NCBI GenBank assembly: GCA_964622775.1 | Contig: CAZUSO010000011.1 | Coordinates: 1 to 60,105, forward strand | DNA: 60,105 nt | Reading direction: 5' to 3' | DNA from: CAZUSO01 sp964622775 | GTDB lineage: Bacteria > Bacteroidota > Bacteroidia > Chitinophagales > Chitinophagaceae | Shown here: positions 36,725-45,161 of the stretch, piece after piece | Position numbering within the stretch: the first letter of the stretch is position 1 | Layout: the number at the start of each line of letters is the position of its first letter | The notes under the pieces: model-generated | The model's input: the letters and a program-made list of their open reading frames with translations, nothing else | Told to the model about the DNA's origin: nothing | Databases searched by the model: none | Made by a program: the position numbers and the translations under genes

Positions 36725-37199
36725 ACGGATCGTTTTTTTCGTTTTATTACTGCAAATAATCATTGTGCAGGGAATCAATGTACAGGCGCAAATTGTCATA
36801 AAGGAAAGCAATGATTCCATAAATGTTGATACTGCCGGTTTATTGCCAGGCATTGCTGCATTGGATAAAGCGCTTTTAAATAAAGATTCCGTATCATTGG
36901 ACGGTTTATTGAGCGCGGATGCAGAAATAAAACATTCCAACGGGTGGGTGCAAAGCAAAGAAGACGTATTTGAAGATTTTCGCGACAGTACGCTGGATTA
37001 TGAAAAAATGGAGTGCCTGAAAATTGAGAAAGTGAGTTTCCGGGCAAATATGGCGGACGTGAAAAGAACGGTTTCGGTAAAGGGAAGATTCAAAGCGTAT
37101 GATTTTGACATGCGGCTGATGGTAAATGAAGTTTGGATTTATGAAAACGGGAGGTGGCAGTTGTGGAGCAGGAAGAGTGAAAAAATTGAGCAGGAATAG
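36711..37199 (+). CDS. Secreted NTF2-like (DUF4440-type) protein
   Basis: From ATG 36711 the 162-residue product has a signal peptide (IVFFVLLLQIIIVQGINVQAQ in the first 27 residues) and an NTF2-like domain (IAALDKALLNKDSVSLDGLL, HSNGWVQSKEDVFEDF, NGRWQLWSRKSEKI). The frame also extends to TTG 36681, but the ATG gives a standard signal peptide. NTF2-like domains bind small ligands or have isomerase-like activity; the role here is unknown. It abuts the ATPase gene with no gap. Confidence 0.75.
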   Translation: MSRNKRIVFFVLLLQIIIVQGINVQAQIVIKESNDSINVDTAGLLPGIAALDKALLNKDSVSLDGLLSADAEIKHSNGWVQSKEDVFEDFRDSTLDYEKMECLKIEKVSFRANMADVKRTVSVKGRFKAYDFDMRLMVNEVWIYENGRWQLWSRKSEKIEQE

Positions 37200-38387
37200 A
37201 TGTTTAAAATGAATGAACACATAACAAGGTTGGAAGTAAAAAACTTTAAGAAGTTTGATCATCTCGTTGTTGAAAACATCGGGCAGGTAAACCTTATTAC
37301 TGGAGATAATAATGTGGGGAAGACAAGTTTGTTGGAAGTAATTTTAATTGCTAACAATGATAGTGATGAAGCTATTAAATACCTGCATCGTACCCTTTGC
37401 TGGAAGGGAGTTCATATACATCCTGAAAATATCAATAAAAAAAATCCGATTCTTCCGCAGGATAATTATTTTGACTATATAAAGCATACAAAAAACAATC
37501 CGGTTACAATTTGCTGGGGAAATAATTACAGCCAAAATAAAATGGTTTTTGAAGATTGCTATTTAACGGATTTGACAGAAAAAGATCTTGAAAAGCGAAA
37601 ACCTGATTTGTATGGAATTGGGAATCCAAATTTATGGATAAGAATATATAAGAATGGAATTTTTGATGAATTGCAATGGATGTATCTTGATGATTTCAAA
37701 AGAGGATTGAAATATGGATATTGGCCCTTTGTTTCAATGAGTGCGGGTTTTGCAATGGATATAAATCAATTTTACAAGGAAAATATTGGGCTTGATGTAC
37801 ATGATAATAATGCAAGAAATAAAATCGCACATCAGCAAAGTTTATTTGAAGAAAACTTCAAAGCGTTGAATTTTGAAGAAAAGAAAAGGTTTATAGCTTC
37901 TTTATCATTGTTTGTAAGTGATATTGAAGACACGGCAATAAAGAACTATTTTGGAAGAGATATGCTGTCTGTAAAGATAAAATCATTTGAAGATTATCGG
38001 CCAATTACTTTTTGGGGAGAAGGTTTTAATGTATATGTTAGGTATTTATTAGAAATAGTAAAGAATAAAAACAAATTTCTCTCTATAGATGAATTTGGTG
38101 AAGGTGTTCATTGGACTAAAATGAAGGAATTTTGGATAAACATAATTCAATCTTGCGAACAGAATAATGTACAATTATTTTGTACTTCTCATAGTCAGGA
38201 TTGTATAACCGCTTTTGTAGAAGCTGCTGAAGGTATGGATGAAATGAAATCTAAAATCAGGCTGATTGAATTGGAGGCAGGAATAAAAAATAAAGACAGT
38301 ATTTATGCAAATACTTATGATTTTGAAAACATAAAATCAAGCTTGGAGTCAAAGGTCAATCTTAGAGGAGGTGATATTTATGCCTGA
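37200..38387 (+). CDS. OLD/AAA15-type ATPase (putative defence ATPase)
   Basis: The 395-residue protein is an ABC/SMC-like ATPase of the OLD branch: RLEVKNFKKFDHLVVENIGQ and Walker A GDNNVGKT at residues 35-42, Walker B with acidic pair Asp297-Glu298 in FLSIDEFGEG, and the family's TSHSQDC with His331. The coding sequence is visibly more AT-rich than nuo genes around it. Its stop overlaps the start of the TOPRIM gene by 8 nt, so the two are a translationally coupled unit. Split ATPase + TOPRIM pairs occur in the anti-phage system PARIS, and fused ones in Gabija and OLD. An anti-phage role is inferred from this resemblance. Confidence 0.8.
   Translation: MFKMNEHITRLEVKNFKKFDHLVVENIGQVNLITGDNNVGKTSLLEVILIANNDSDEAIKYLHRTLCWKGVHIHPENINKKNPILPQDNYFDYIKHTKNNPVTICWGNNYSQNKMVFEDCYLTDLTEKDLEKRKPDLYGIGNPNLWIRIYKNGIFDELQWMYLDDFKRGLKYGYWPFVSMSAGFAMDINQFYKENIGLDVHDNNARNKIAHQQSLFEENFKALNFEEKKRFIASLSLFVSDIEDTAIKNYFGRDMLSVKIKSFEDYRPITFWGEGFNVYVRYLLEIVKNKNKFLSIDEFGEGVHWTKMKEFWINIIQSCEQNNVQLFCTSHSQDCITAFVEAAEGMDEMKSKIRLIELEAGIKNKDSIYANTYDFENIKSSLESKVNLRGGDIYA
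38365..38373 (+). promoter_or_regulatory. Perfect Shine-Dalgarno sequence before the TOPRIM gene
   Basis: AGGAGGTGA is a 9-nt complement to the 16S rRNA 3' end and lies 6 nt before ATG 38380. It fixes that start over the in-frame GTG at 38371. Such strong sites are rare in Bacteroidota, which mostly do without them. Confidence 0.8.
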
Positions 38388-39021
38388 CTTCAATTTGATT
38401 AAAATATTTGTAGAAGGTGCAACAGACCAGGGATTTATTCAATTTGTTTTAGAACATCAATTTGATGTACAATTCAGTAGCGATGCTGCTGTTTACGATG
38501 CAATTATTGATTGTAAAGGATGGACTAATATCGGAGTGAAGTTAAGGAACCTTGATAGCCCGATGCGCATTCATGAGGGCGGACGGAATTTAATAATATT
38601 TGATGCCGACTCTAAAAGAAACAAAGGAGGTATGAAAATCAGGAAAGATGAACTTTTAAGCAAAATTGGAAAAACAAAAGTTCCTAATTCGATATTCCTT
38701 TTCCCTGATAATAAAAATGATGGTGATTTGGAAGATGTATATTGTAGCTGTATGAAGAAAGCGTATTATTTCTTTAATGATTGCTGGGATGGTATGATAG
38801 GTTGTTTTGAGAAACACCAAAAGGAATTGATATTGAAATATCCAAAATCTTCCGATAAGGTGTTTTCCTATGTGGATTTATTTCAGGAATATAAACAAGG
38901 GAATTATAAAAATTCAAAGACCAAAAGAAACTATTTTGATCAAGGACTCTGGGAGTTTGATTTTGAGCATAACCAGTATTTAAGAAGTCTTATAGATTTT
39001 CTGAAAGAGAATATAAATTAA
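38380..39021 (+). CDS. TOPRIM-domain protein (DUF3226-like), partner of the ATPase
   Basis: The 213-residue protein begins with a TOPRIM core: Glu12 in IFVEGATDQGF and the DxD pair Asp75/Asp77 in LIIFDADSKRN. A DUF3226-like segment follows (FPDNKNDGDLEDVYC). TOPRIM metal sites cut or nick nucleic acid in OLD and Gabija nucleases; AriB of PARIS is a TOPRIM RNase that cleaves tRNA. Here the target is unknown. The gene overlaps the ATPase gene by 8 nt and ends 1 nt before the nuoF ATG. AT-rich like its partner, so the pair was probably acquired together. Confidence 0.75.
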   Translation: MPDFNLIKIFVEGATDQGFIQFVLEHQFDVQFSSDAAVYDAIIDCKGWTNIGVKLRNLDSPMRIHEGGRNLIIFDADSKRNKGGMKIRKDELLSKIGKTKVPNSIFLFPDNKNDGDLEDVYCSCMKKAYYFFNDCWDGMIGCFEKHQKELILKYPKSSDKVFSYVDLFQEYKQGNYKNSKTKRNYFDQGLWEFDFEHNQYLRSLIDFLKENIN

Positions 39022-39022
39022 A

Positions 39023-40366
39023 ATGAAACTACTATTAGATAAAGTACATATGGAAGGCATCCGGTATTATGATACCTGGGTGAAAAACGGCGGCTATCAA
39101 AGCGTGGAAAAGGCGCTGCAGATGAAGCCGGAAGATATTGTGGAAGAAGTGAAAAAAAGCGGCCTGAGAGGTCGCGGAGGCGCAGGGTTTCCAACGGGGA
39201 TGAAATGGAGCTTTATTGCCAAACCGGAAGGTGTCCCGCGCCACTTAGTCTGCAATGCGGATGAATCGGAGCCGGGTACTTTCAAGGATCGTTACCTGAT
39301 GGAATTTCTTCCGCATTTGTTTATTGAAGGAATGATTATTTCCTCTTACGCGCTCGGCTCTAATGTAAGTTATATCTATATCCGCGGCGAATATGCCTGG
39401 ATTCCCGACATCCTGGAGCAGGCCATTGCGGAGGCAAAAGCTCATGGCTATTTAGGGAAAAACATCCTGGGCAGCGGCTTCGATTGTGAGATATATGTGC
39501 ACCGCGGCGCAGGCGCCTATATCTGCGGCGAGGAAACCGCATTAATCGAATCCCTGGAAGGCAAGCGTGGCAACCCGCGTATTAAACCGCCTTTCCCTGC
39601 GGTACAGGGCGCCTGGATGCGACCTACCGTAGTCAATAATGTGGAAACCATAGCTGCAGTCAGCCCCATCATTACAATGGGCGGTGAGGAATATGCAAAG
39701 ATCGGCGTAGGCCGGTCAACCGGAACGAAGCTGATCTCAGCCTGCGGAAATATCAACAAACCGGGCGTTTACGAGATTGATATGACCATTTCCGTGGAGG
39801 AATTTATCTATGATGAAAAATACTGCGGAGGCATTCCGAATGGCAAAAAGCTGAAAGCCTGTATTCCCGGAGGCTCTTCTGTGCCTATCCTTCCGGCAAA
39901 TCTTTTATTGAAGACTGCAAAGGGCGAAACCCGGATAATGAACTATGAAAGCTTATCCGACGGCGGATTCCAAACCGGCTCCATGATGGGTTCGGGCGGC
40001 TTTATCGTGCTGGATGAAGACCAGTGCGTGGTACGCCATACGATGAGCCTGGCACATTTTTATATGCACGAAAGCTGCGGCCAGTGCAGTCCCTGCCGCG
40101 AAGGTACGGGCTGGATGTACCGCATCCTGAAAAATATTGAATACGGAAAAGGCTCCATGAAGGATATCGATCTGCTTTGGGACATTCAGCGAAAAATAGA
40201 AGGCAATACGATCTGCCCGCTCGGAGATGCTGCCGCCTGGCCGGTTGCCGCAGCCATCCGGCATTTCCGGGATGAATTTGAATGGCATGTTGAAAATGCG
40301 GAAGAAGCGCAGGTAAGGAATTTCGGGTTGGCGCATTATGCAGACCCATTAGAAGTAGTGGTATAG
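39023..40366 (+). CDS. nuoF: NADH-quinone oxidoreductase subunit F
   Basis: NuoF binds NADH and FMN and holds the [4Fe-4S] cluster N3 at the tip of complex I. The 447-residue product has the FMN/NADH region GLRGRGGAGFPTGMKW, CNADESEPGTFKDR, YICGEETALIESLEGKRG and the cluster motif ESCGQCSPCREGTGWMY with the fourth cysteine in NTICPLGDAA. The ATG is 1 nt after the TOPRIM stop, so its translation may be coupled to the defence pair. Confidence 0.96.
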   Translation: MKLLLDKVHMEGIRYYDTWVKNGGYQSVEKALQMKPEDIVEEVKKSGLRGRGGAGFPTGMKWSFIAKPEGVPRHLVCNADESEPGTFKDRYLMEFLPHLFIEGMIISSYALGSNVSYIYIRGEYAWIPDILEQAIAEAKAHGYLGKNILGSGFDCEIYVHRGAGAYICGEETALIESLEGKRGNPRIKPPFPAVQGAWMRPTVVNNVETIAAVSPIITMGGEEYAKIGVGRSTGTKLISACGNINKPGVYEIDMTISVEEFIYDEKYCGGIPNGKKLKACIPGGSSVPILPANLLLKTAKGETRIMNYESLSDGGFQTGSMMGSGGFIVLDEDQCVVRHTMSLAHFYMHESCGQCSPCREGTGWMYRILKNIEYGKGSMKDIDLLWDIQRKIEGNTICPLGDAAAWPVAAAIRHFRDEFEWHVENAEEAQVRNFGLAHYADPLEVVV

Positions 40367-40370
40367 ATTG

Positions 40371-40410
40371 TTTCACGCAAAGGAACAAAGACAACAAAGC
40401 AACAAAGATG
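40371..40410 (+). repeat. Left inverted repeat flanking the GxxExxY gene
   Basis: TTTCACGCAAAGGAACAAAG and the following CAACAAAGCAACAAAGATG start 5 nt after the nuoF stop. The reverse complement of 40809-40850 matches it at 17 of the outer 20 positions and continues imperfectly through the rest. Confidence 0.7.
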
Positions 40411-40414
40411 TGAA

Positions 40415-40807
40415 ATGACCGATAATTTAAAAAGAGAAAACGAACTGTCGAAAATTGCACTTGATATTGCATTTAAAATTCACAAACTTTATGGACCCGG
40501 ATTATTCGAAAGTGTGTATGAAGAGATTTTTTATTATGAATTAAAGAAAACAAATTTAAAAACAGAGCGGCAAAAAGCGATTCCGCTATTGCATGAAGAA
40601 GTAAGAATGGATGCAGGATTTAGGGCAGATTTAATTTTAGAAGATAAGTTGTTATTAGAACTAAAATCTATAGAAGCCATTACTGATGTGCATTATAAGC
40701 AAGTACAGACCTATCTGAAGTTAACAGGGTTGAAGCTTGGCTTATTATTGAACTTTAACGTAGTATATCTGAAAGATGGTATCAAAAGAATTATAAATAC
40801 TTATTAG
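40415..40807 (+). CDS. GxxExxY protein (PD-(D/E)XK-like)
   Basis: The 130-residue protein carries the name-giving motif in YGPGLFESVYEE and a nuclease-like core DAGFRADLILEDKLLLELKS, which fits a PD-(D/E)XK active site (Asp, then ELK). LVLEIKAI... then QVQTYLKLTGLKLGLLLNF is typical. The family is widespread in Bacteroidota and cyanobacteria with no fixed neighbours, and its function is unproved. Here it is enclosed by inverted repeats between nuoF and nuoG, as a small mobile cassette would be. Confidence 0.88.
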   Translation: MTDNLKRENELSKIALDIAFKIHKLYGPGLFESVYEEIFYYELKKTNLKTERQKAIPLLHEEVRMDAGFRADLILEDKLLLELKSIEAITDVHYKQVQTYLKLTGLKLGLLLNFNVVYLKDGIKRIINTY

Positions 40808-40808
40808 C

Positions 40809-40850
40809 ATTTTCGTTGTTTCGTTGTAATCGTTGTTTCTTTGTGTGAAA
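40809..40850 (-). repeat. Right inverted repeat flanking the GxxExxY gene
   Basis: CATTTTCGTTGTTTCGTTG through TTTCTTTGTGTGAAA pairs with 40371-40410 and stops 4 nt before the nuoG ATG. Confidence 0.7.
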
Positions 40851-40854
40851 TAAA

Positions 40855-41955
40855 ATGGCAGAACAAACTAACATAAAAGTAACTATAGATAATATCCCGG
40901 TAGAAGTTCCTGCCGGAACTACTATCTTAGAAGCGGCGCGAAAAATCGGTGGCGATGTAGCGCCTCCCACCATGTGCTATTACAGCAAGCTGGAAGGCAG
41001 CGGCGGGAAATGCCGCACCTGCCTGGTGGAAGTAAGCAAAGGCTCCGAAAAAGATCCGCGACCCATGCCTAAGCTGGTGGCCAGTTGCCGTACTAACGTG
41101 ATGGACGGTATGGAAGTGAAAAACATTACTTCGGAGCGCGTGATTGATGCCCGGAATGGTATCACGGAATTTTTGCTTATTAATCATCCGCTCGATTGTC
41201 CTGTATGCGACCAGGCCGGTGAATGCGATTTGCAGGATCTGAGCTATGCGCACGGCACCGAGGGCACCCGAACCGAATTTGTACGCCGTACTTTTGAGCG
41301 GGAAGACCTGGGTCCGTATATCCAGTTGCACATGAACCGTTGCATTATGTGCTACCGTTGTGTTTTTACCGCCGAACAGCTTACGGAAAAAAGAGAGCAT
41401 GGCATTATGGATCGCGGCGAAAGGGCGCGCATCAGCACCTGCATTTCCAAAGCGCTGGACAATGAATTTATCGGTAACGTAATTGATGTTTGTCCCGTAG
41501 GTGCATTAACGGATAAAACCTTCCGCTTCAAAAACCGGGTCTGGTTTACCAGGCCGCTTGATGCCCACCGTGACTGCCCGACCTGTTGTGGGAAAGTGCG
41601 CTTGTGGATGCGCGGCGACGAAGTATTTCGCGTAACCGCCCGTAAAGACGAGTGGGGTGAAATTCAGGACTACGACGGCAAAACCGGCTGGATTTGCAAC
41701 ACCTGTCGCTTTGAAAAGAAAGCCGCCAAAGACTGGGTGATTGAAGGTCCTGCTGCCATCAACAGGCACAGCGTTATTGCACAGGGACATTACCAGGGCA
41801 ATGTGGGCACCATTACGCCGTCAGTACTGATTGATAAAGTTATTGGAAAAGTGCCTAAGTTTACATTAGATATTCATAGTGTAAGCGAAGTGAACAAGCC
41901 TGATTATCATTTAGATCAGATAGGCGGGCCTGCCCATTCTGATGATTTTAAATAA
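40855..41955 (+). CDS. nuoG: NADH-quinone oxidoreductase subunit G, short form
   Basis: This 366-residue protein holds the [2Fe-2S] and [4Fe-4S] clusters that carry electrons through the peripheral arm. Visible motifs: CYYSKLEGSGGKCRTC, HPLDCPVCDQAGECDLQ, NRCIMCYRCV and DVCPVGALTDK, then CPTCCGKVRLWMRGD and WICNTCRFEK. The molybdopterin-like C-terminal domain of E. coli NuoG is absent, which is usual for Bacteroidota, so this is not a truncation. nuoH would be expected next but is not present. Confidence 0.93.
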   Translation: MAEQTNIKVTIDNIPVEVPAGTTILEAARKIGGDVAPPTMCYYSKLEGSGGKCRTCLVEVSKGSEKDPRPMPKLVASCRTNVMDGMEVKNITSERVIDARNGITEFLLINHPLDCPVCDQAGECDLQDLSYAHGTEGTRTEFVRRTFEREDLGPYIQLHMNRCIMCYRCVFTAEQLTEKREHGIMDRGERARISTCISKALDNEFIGNVIDVCPVGALTDKTFRFKNRVWFTRPLDAHRDCPTCCGKVRLWMRGDEVFRVTARKDEWGEIQDYDGKTGWICNTCRFEKKAAKDWVIEGPAAINRHSVIAQGHYQGNVGTITPSVLIDKVIGKVPKFTLDIHSVSEVNKPDYHLDQIGGPAHSDDFK

Positions 41956-41963
41956 AAGTATTT

Positions 41964-43115
41964 ATGAAGCGATTGTTTTTTCTGGCACTATTTCTGGGCT
42001 ATAGTCTTATTTCCCTGGCACAGCCTTTATCGGCATACACTAATTTCCAAAATCAGTTCTATGTTTGGGATAACGGCTATGTCCGGAAGATCGAATATTT
42101 AGTGCCGGTTAAGACAGCCATAGGTCGCTCTGCAATAGGTTATCTGGATAATTCCCGCAGTTTTAAGATCTATCATCGCGGCGGCGCCACCAAGATCAAC
42201 GATGGTTTCACCAATTCGATTTATGCTACTGATAATCTGATCGGATACAAAAACACCAATTCGTTGTTCGTTTGGGAAAACGGAAAAATTACACAACTAT
42301 CCGGTATGGTCGGCGATTTTAAGATCGGAGACAGTGTCGTGCTTTTCTTTGATGGGATCCAGTCTCAGTACGAGGCGTATTATAATGGTGAAATTTATCC
42401 CATTGAAGGCTTTTTGGGCGGTACCAGCTCCGAGTATCTTTTTGCTGTGGATACATCCCGAAACATCTCTATTTCTAATTCGCAAAGTATTGAATCAGGA
42501 CAATTGCCGTCCGCCAAAGCTTCAGACAATATCGCGGCTTATGTCAATTATGCCGGTCAGTTCCGCATTTTCTTCCACGGCAATATTATCGACCAGGAAC
42601 CTTATCTGGTAAAAAGTTTTGACGTAGGGCGAAATACCGTGGCTTATGTAGATATCAATGCCCAGTTCCGGGTATTCCATAATAGTAATACACGTCTGCT
42701 GGATGATTTTCCTCCTGAAAATTATGCCGCAGGGGATGACCTGGTTGCTTATGTCGGAAGTGATAATAACTTCAAAATTTTTTATAACGACTCCGTATAT
42801 ACCATTGGTTATTTCCAGCCGAATTTTACCGTTGGCGATCACGTGGTGGCTTTTGAAGACGGCAGCGGCTATTTTAAGGTTTTTTATAAAGGAACCGTTT
42901 ATACTTTAGAAAGCTATTATCCGGATGATTATGTAGTAGCGTATAATTCCGTGGCGTATGTGAACCGCGCCAATGTGCTCCGCCAGTTTTGCGAGGGCGA
43001 TATCTTTGATGTAACCAATGCCGGTATCAGCCAGTGGCGGTTAGATTATGATGTGGTTCAATATCGTTTCGGCACCAACCTCTATAAGGTTTTTTATAAA
43101 GGAAGGACATATTAA
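41964..43115 (+). CDS. Secreted protein of ~11 repeated 35-residue beta units
   Basis: The 383-residue product has a signal peptide (FFLALFLGYSLISLAQ) and then about eleven units of roughly 35 residues with the pattern 'xVAYVDxxxxFKVFYxGxxYxLE'. Examples are IAAYVNYAGQFRIFFHGNII, TVAYVDINAQFRVFHNSNTR, LVAYVGSDNNFKIFYNDSVY and VVAFEDGSGYFKVFYKGTVY. This suggests a beta-propeller or beta-solenoid. I recognise no named family. It starts 8 nt after nuoG, where nuoH normally stands, so it is likely on the nuo transcript. It has no C-terminal type IX sorting domain. Confidence 0.7.
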   Translation: MKRLFFLALFLGYSLISLAQPLSAYTNFQNQFYVWDNGYVRKIEYLVPVKTAIGRSAIGYLDNSRSFKIYHRGGATKINDGFTNSIYATDNLIGYKNTNSLFVWENGKITQLSGMVGDFKIGDSVVLFFDGIQSQYEAYYNGEIYPIEGFLGGTSSEYLFAVDTSRNISISNSQSIESGQLPSAKASDNIAAYVNYAGQFRIFFHGNIIDQEPYLVKSFDVGRNTVAYVDINAQFRVFHNSNTRLLDDFPPENYAAGDDLVAYVGSDNNFKIFYNDSVYTIGYFQPNFTVGDHVVAFEDGSGYFKVFYKGTVYTLESYYPDDYVVAYNSVAYVNRANVLRQFCEGDIFDVTNAGISQWRLDYDVVQYRFGTNLYKVFYKGRTY

Positions 43116-43142
43116 ACGTCTTGAAGCCTGATCAGAAAGCTC

Positions 43143-43173
43143 ATTTTTTATACCGAAATTATTTTTACTTTTG
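43143..43173 (+). promoter_or_regulatory. Possible dxs promoter
   Basis: TACTTTTG at 43166-43173 matches TAnnTTTG. The -33 region is a T-run (43144-43149) with no TTG. Confidence 0.4.
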
Positions 43174-43241
43174 TTTCTTCATAAATTAAATTCCCCTAAG
43201 AAATTTACTTATCGGATATATCAAAGTATAAGCAGTCAGGA

Positions 43242-45161
43242 ATGGAATACCCCGCAGGCCCTTTATTGAGCACAATAGAATACCCCTCTGATTTACGGAA
43301 ACTGGACAAGATGCAGTTGCAGCAGGTATGCGATGAGCTGCGTCAGTTCATTATTGATGTAGTCAGCGTGAATGGCGGGCATTTCGGAGCCAGCCTCGGT
43401 GTTGTAGAGCTGACAGTGGCGCTGCATTATGTGCTGAACACCCCCTATGATCAGTTGGTCTGGGATGTAGGTCACCAGGCTTACGGACATAAGATCCTTA
43501 CCGGGCGGAGAAAGGTTTTTCATACCAACAGAAAATACAACGGCATCAGCGGCTTCCCGAAACGCAGCGAAAGCGAATATGATACTTTTGGCGTGGGGCA
43601 CAGTTCTACATCCATATCTGCCGCACTCGGTATGGCTATTGCGGCCAAGCTCAAAGGCGAAGAAAGCCGCAGGCATGTAGCGGTGATCGGCGATGGCGCC
43701 ATGACCGCAGGACTACCCTTTGAAGCCCTCAATCACGCCGGGGTGGCTAATGCCAATATCCTGGTCGTGCTTAATGATAACAATATGAGCATTGACCCGA
43801 ACGTAGGTGCGCTCAAAGAATACCTGACCGATATTACTACCTCGCATACCTATAATAAACTTAGGGATGATGTATGGAAATTGCTGGGAAAGCTTCCTTA
43901 TGCTGAATTTCAGCGTGATATGGCCTCGAAAATGGAAGCAGGGTTGAAAGGCATGCTCTCTAAATCCAGCAATCTGTTTGAAGCGTTAGGCTTTAGGTAT
44001 TTTGGCCCGATGGACGGCCATAATGTGGTAAAATTAGCGGAAACGCTGCGCGATTTGAAAGGCATTCCCGGCCCCAAGCTTTTACATATCAAAACCGTAA
44101 AAGGTAAGGGATATAAAATGGCCGAAGAAGATCAGACCCTGTGGCATGCGCCCGGGGTGTTTGATAAGATTACGGGAAAAATTGAAAAGAAAACTTTCGA
44201 TACACCGCAGCCTCCGAAATATCAGGATGTGTTTGGGCAAACCATTATTGAGCTGGCTAAAGCCAACCCGAAGGTGATGGGCGTTACGCCTGCAATGCCT
44301 TCGGGTTGTTCCCTGAAATACATGATGGCGGAAATGCCGGGTCGCGCTTTAGACGTGGGCATTGCGGAACAACATGCGGTAACGGTGAGCGCCGGCCTGG
44401 CCACACAGGGTATGAAGGTATTTTGCAATATCTACAGCAGTTTTATGCAGCGCGCTTATGACATGGTTATTCACGACGTGGCTATCCAGGACTTACCGGT
44501 AATTTTCTGTTTGGATCGCGCTGGTGTAGTGGGCGATGATGGCGGCACGCACCAGGGCGCTTACGACCTTGCCTATATGCGTTGCATCCCCAATATGATT
44601 GTGAGTGCACCTATGAATGAGCCGGAATTGCGCAACCTGATGTACACCGCACAGCGGGATGATAATAATCACCCCTTTGTAATCCGCTATCCGCGCGGAA
44701 CCGGAGTTACGCCGGATTGGAAAACCTCTTGTGAAAAGGTTATAATTGGCACAGGCCGGGTTATACGGGAAGGCAATGATATTGCTATTCTCACTATCGG
44801 TCATCCGGGCAATTTTGCCGTGAAAGCCTGTCAGGAACTGGCGGCTTCAGGTATAGATGCGGCGCATTATGATATGCGTTTCGTGAAGCCTCTGGATGAA
44901 GATTTGCTCCATCTGGTCGGCCGGAAATTCTCCAGGATCATTACCGTAGAAGATGGTTGCCGCATAGGCGGATTGGGCAGCGCTGTTTTAGAGTTTTTCA
45001 ATGCACATCATTATAATCCGGAGGTGACCATCATGGGTATTCCTGATGAGGTGGTAGAGCATGGAAAGCAGGAAGAGCAATATCGTGATTGCGGCTATGA
45101 TACGAATGCTATCGTGATTACAGCAAAGAGTATGGTCGGCATCGGGCTTTCCGCCCGCTAA
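43242..45161 (+). CDS. dxs: 1-deoxy-D-xylulose-5-phosphate synthase
   Basis: Dxs condenses pyruvate and glyceraldehyde 3-phosphate with thiamine diphosphate, the first step of the MEP pathway. The 639-residue product shows GHFGASLGVVELTVALHYV, VWDVGHQAYGHKILTGR, the ThDP site GDGAMTAGLPFEALNHAG with LNDNNMSI, the transketolase Pyr domain (DVGIAEQHAVTVSAGLA) and GVVGDDGGTHQGAYDLAYMR, and a C-terminal domain. Length is normal. It ends overlapping the convergent HEAT gene by 4 nt. Confidence 0.96.
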   Translation: MEYPAGPLLSTIEYPSDLRKLDKMQLQQVCDELRQFIIDVVSVNGGHFGASLGVVELTVALHYVLNTPYDQLVWDVGHQAYGHKILTGRRKVFHTNRKYNGISGFPKRSESEYDTFGVGHSSTSISAALGMAIAAKLKGEESRRHVAVIGDGAMTAGLPFEALNHAGVANANILVVLNDNNMSIDPNVGALKEYLTDITTSHTYNKLRDDVWKLLGKLPYAEFQRDMASKMEAGLKGMLSKSSNLFEALGFRYFGPMDGHNVVKLAETLRDLKGIPGPKLLHIKTVKGKGYKMAEEDQTLWHAPGVFDKITGKIEKKTFDTPQPPKYQDVFGQTIIELAKANPKVMGVTPAMPSGCSLKYMMAEMPGRALDVGIAEQHAVTVSAGLATQGMKVFCNIYSSFMQRAYDMVIHDVAIQDLPVIFCLDRAGVVGDDGGTHQGAYDLAYMRCIPNMIVSAPMNEPELRNLMYTAQRDDNNHPFVIRYPRGTGVTPDWKTSCEKVIIGTGRVIREGNDIAILTIGHPGNFAVKACQELAASGIDAAHYDMRFVKPLDEDLLHLVGRKFSRIITVEDGCRIGGLGSAVLEFFNAHHYNPEVTIMGIPDEVVEHGKQEEQYRDCGYDTNAIVITAKSMVGIGLSAR

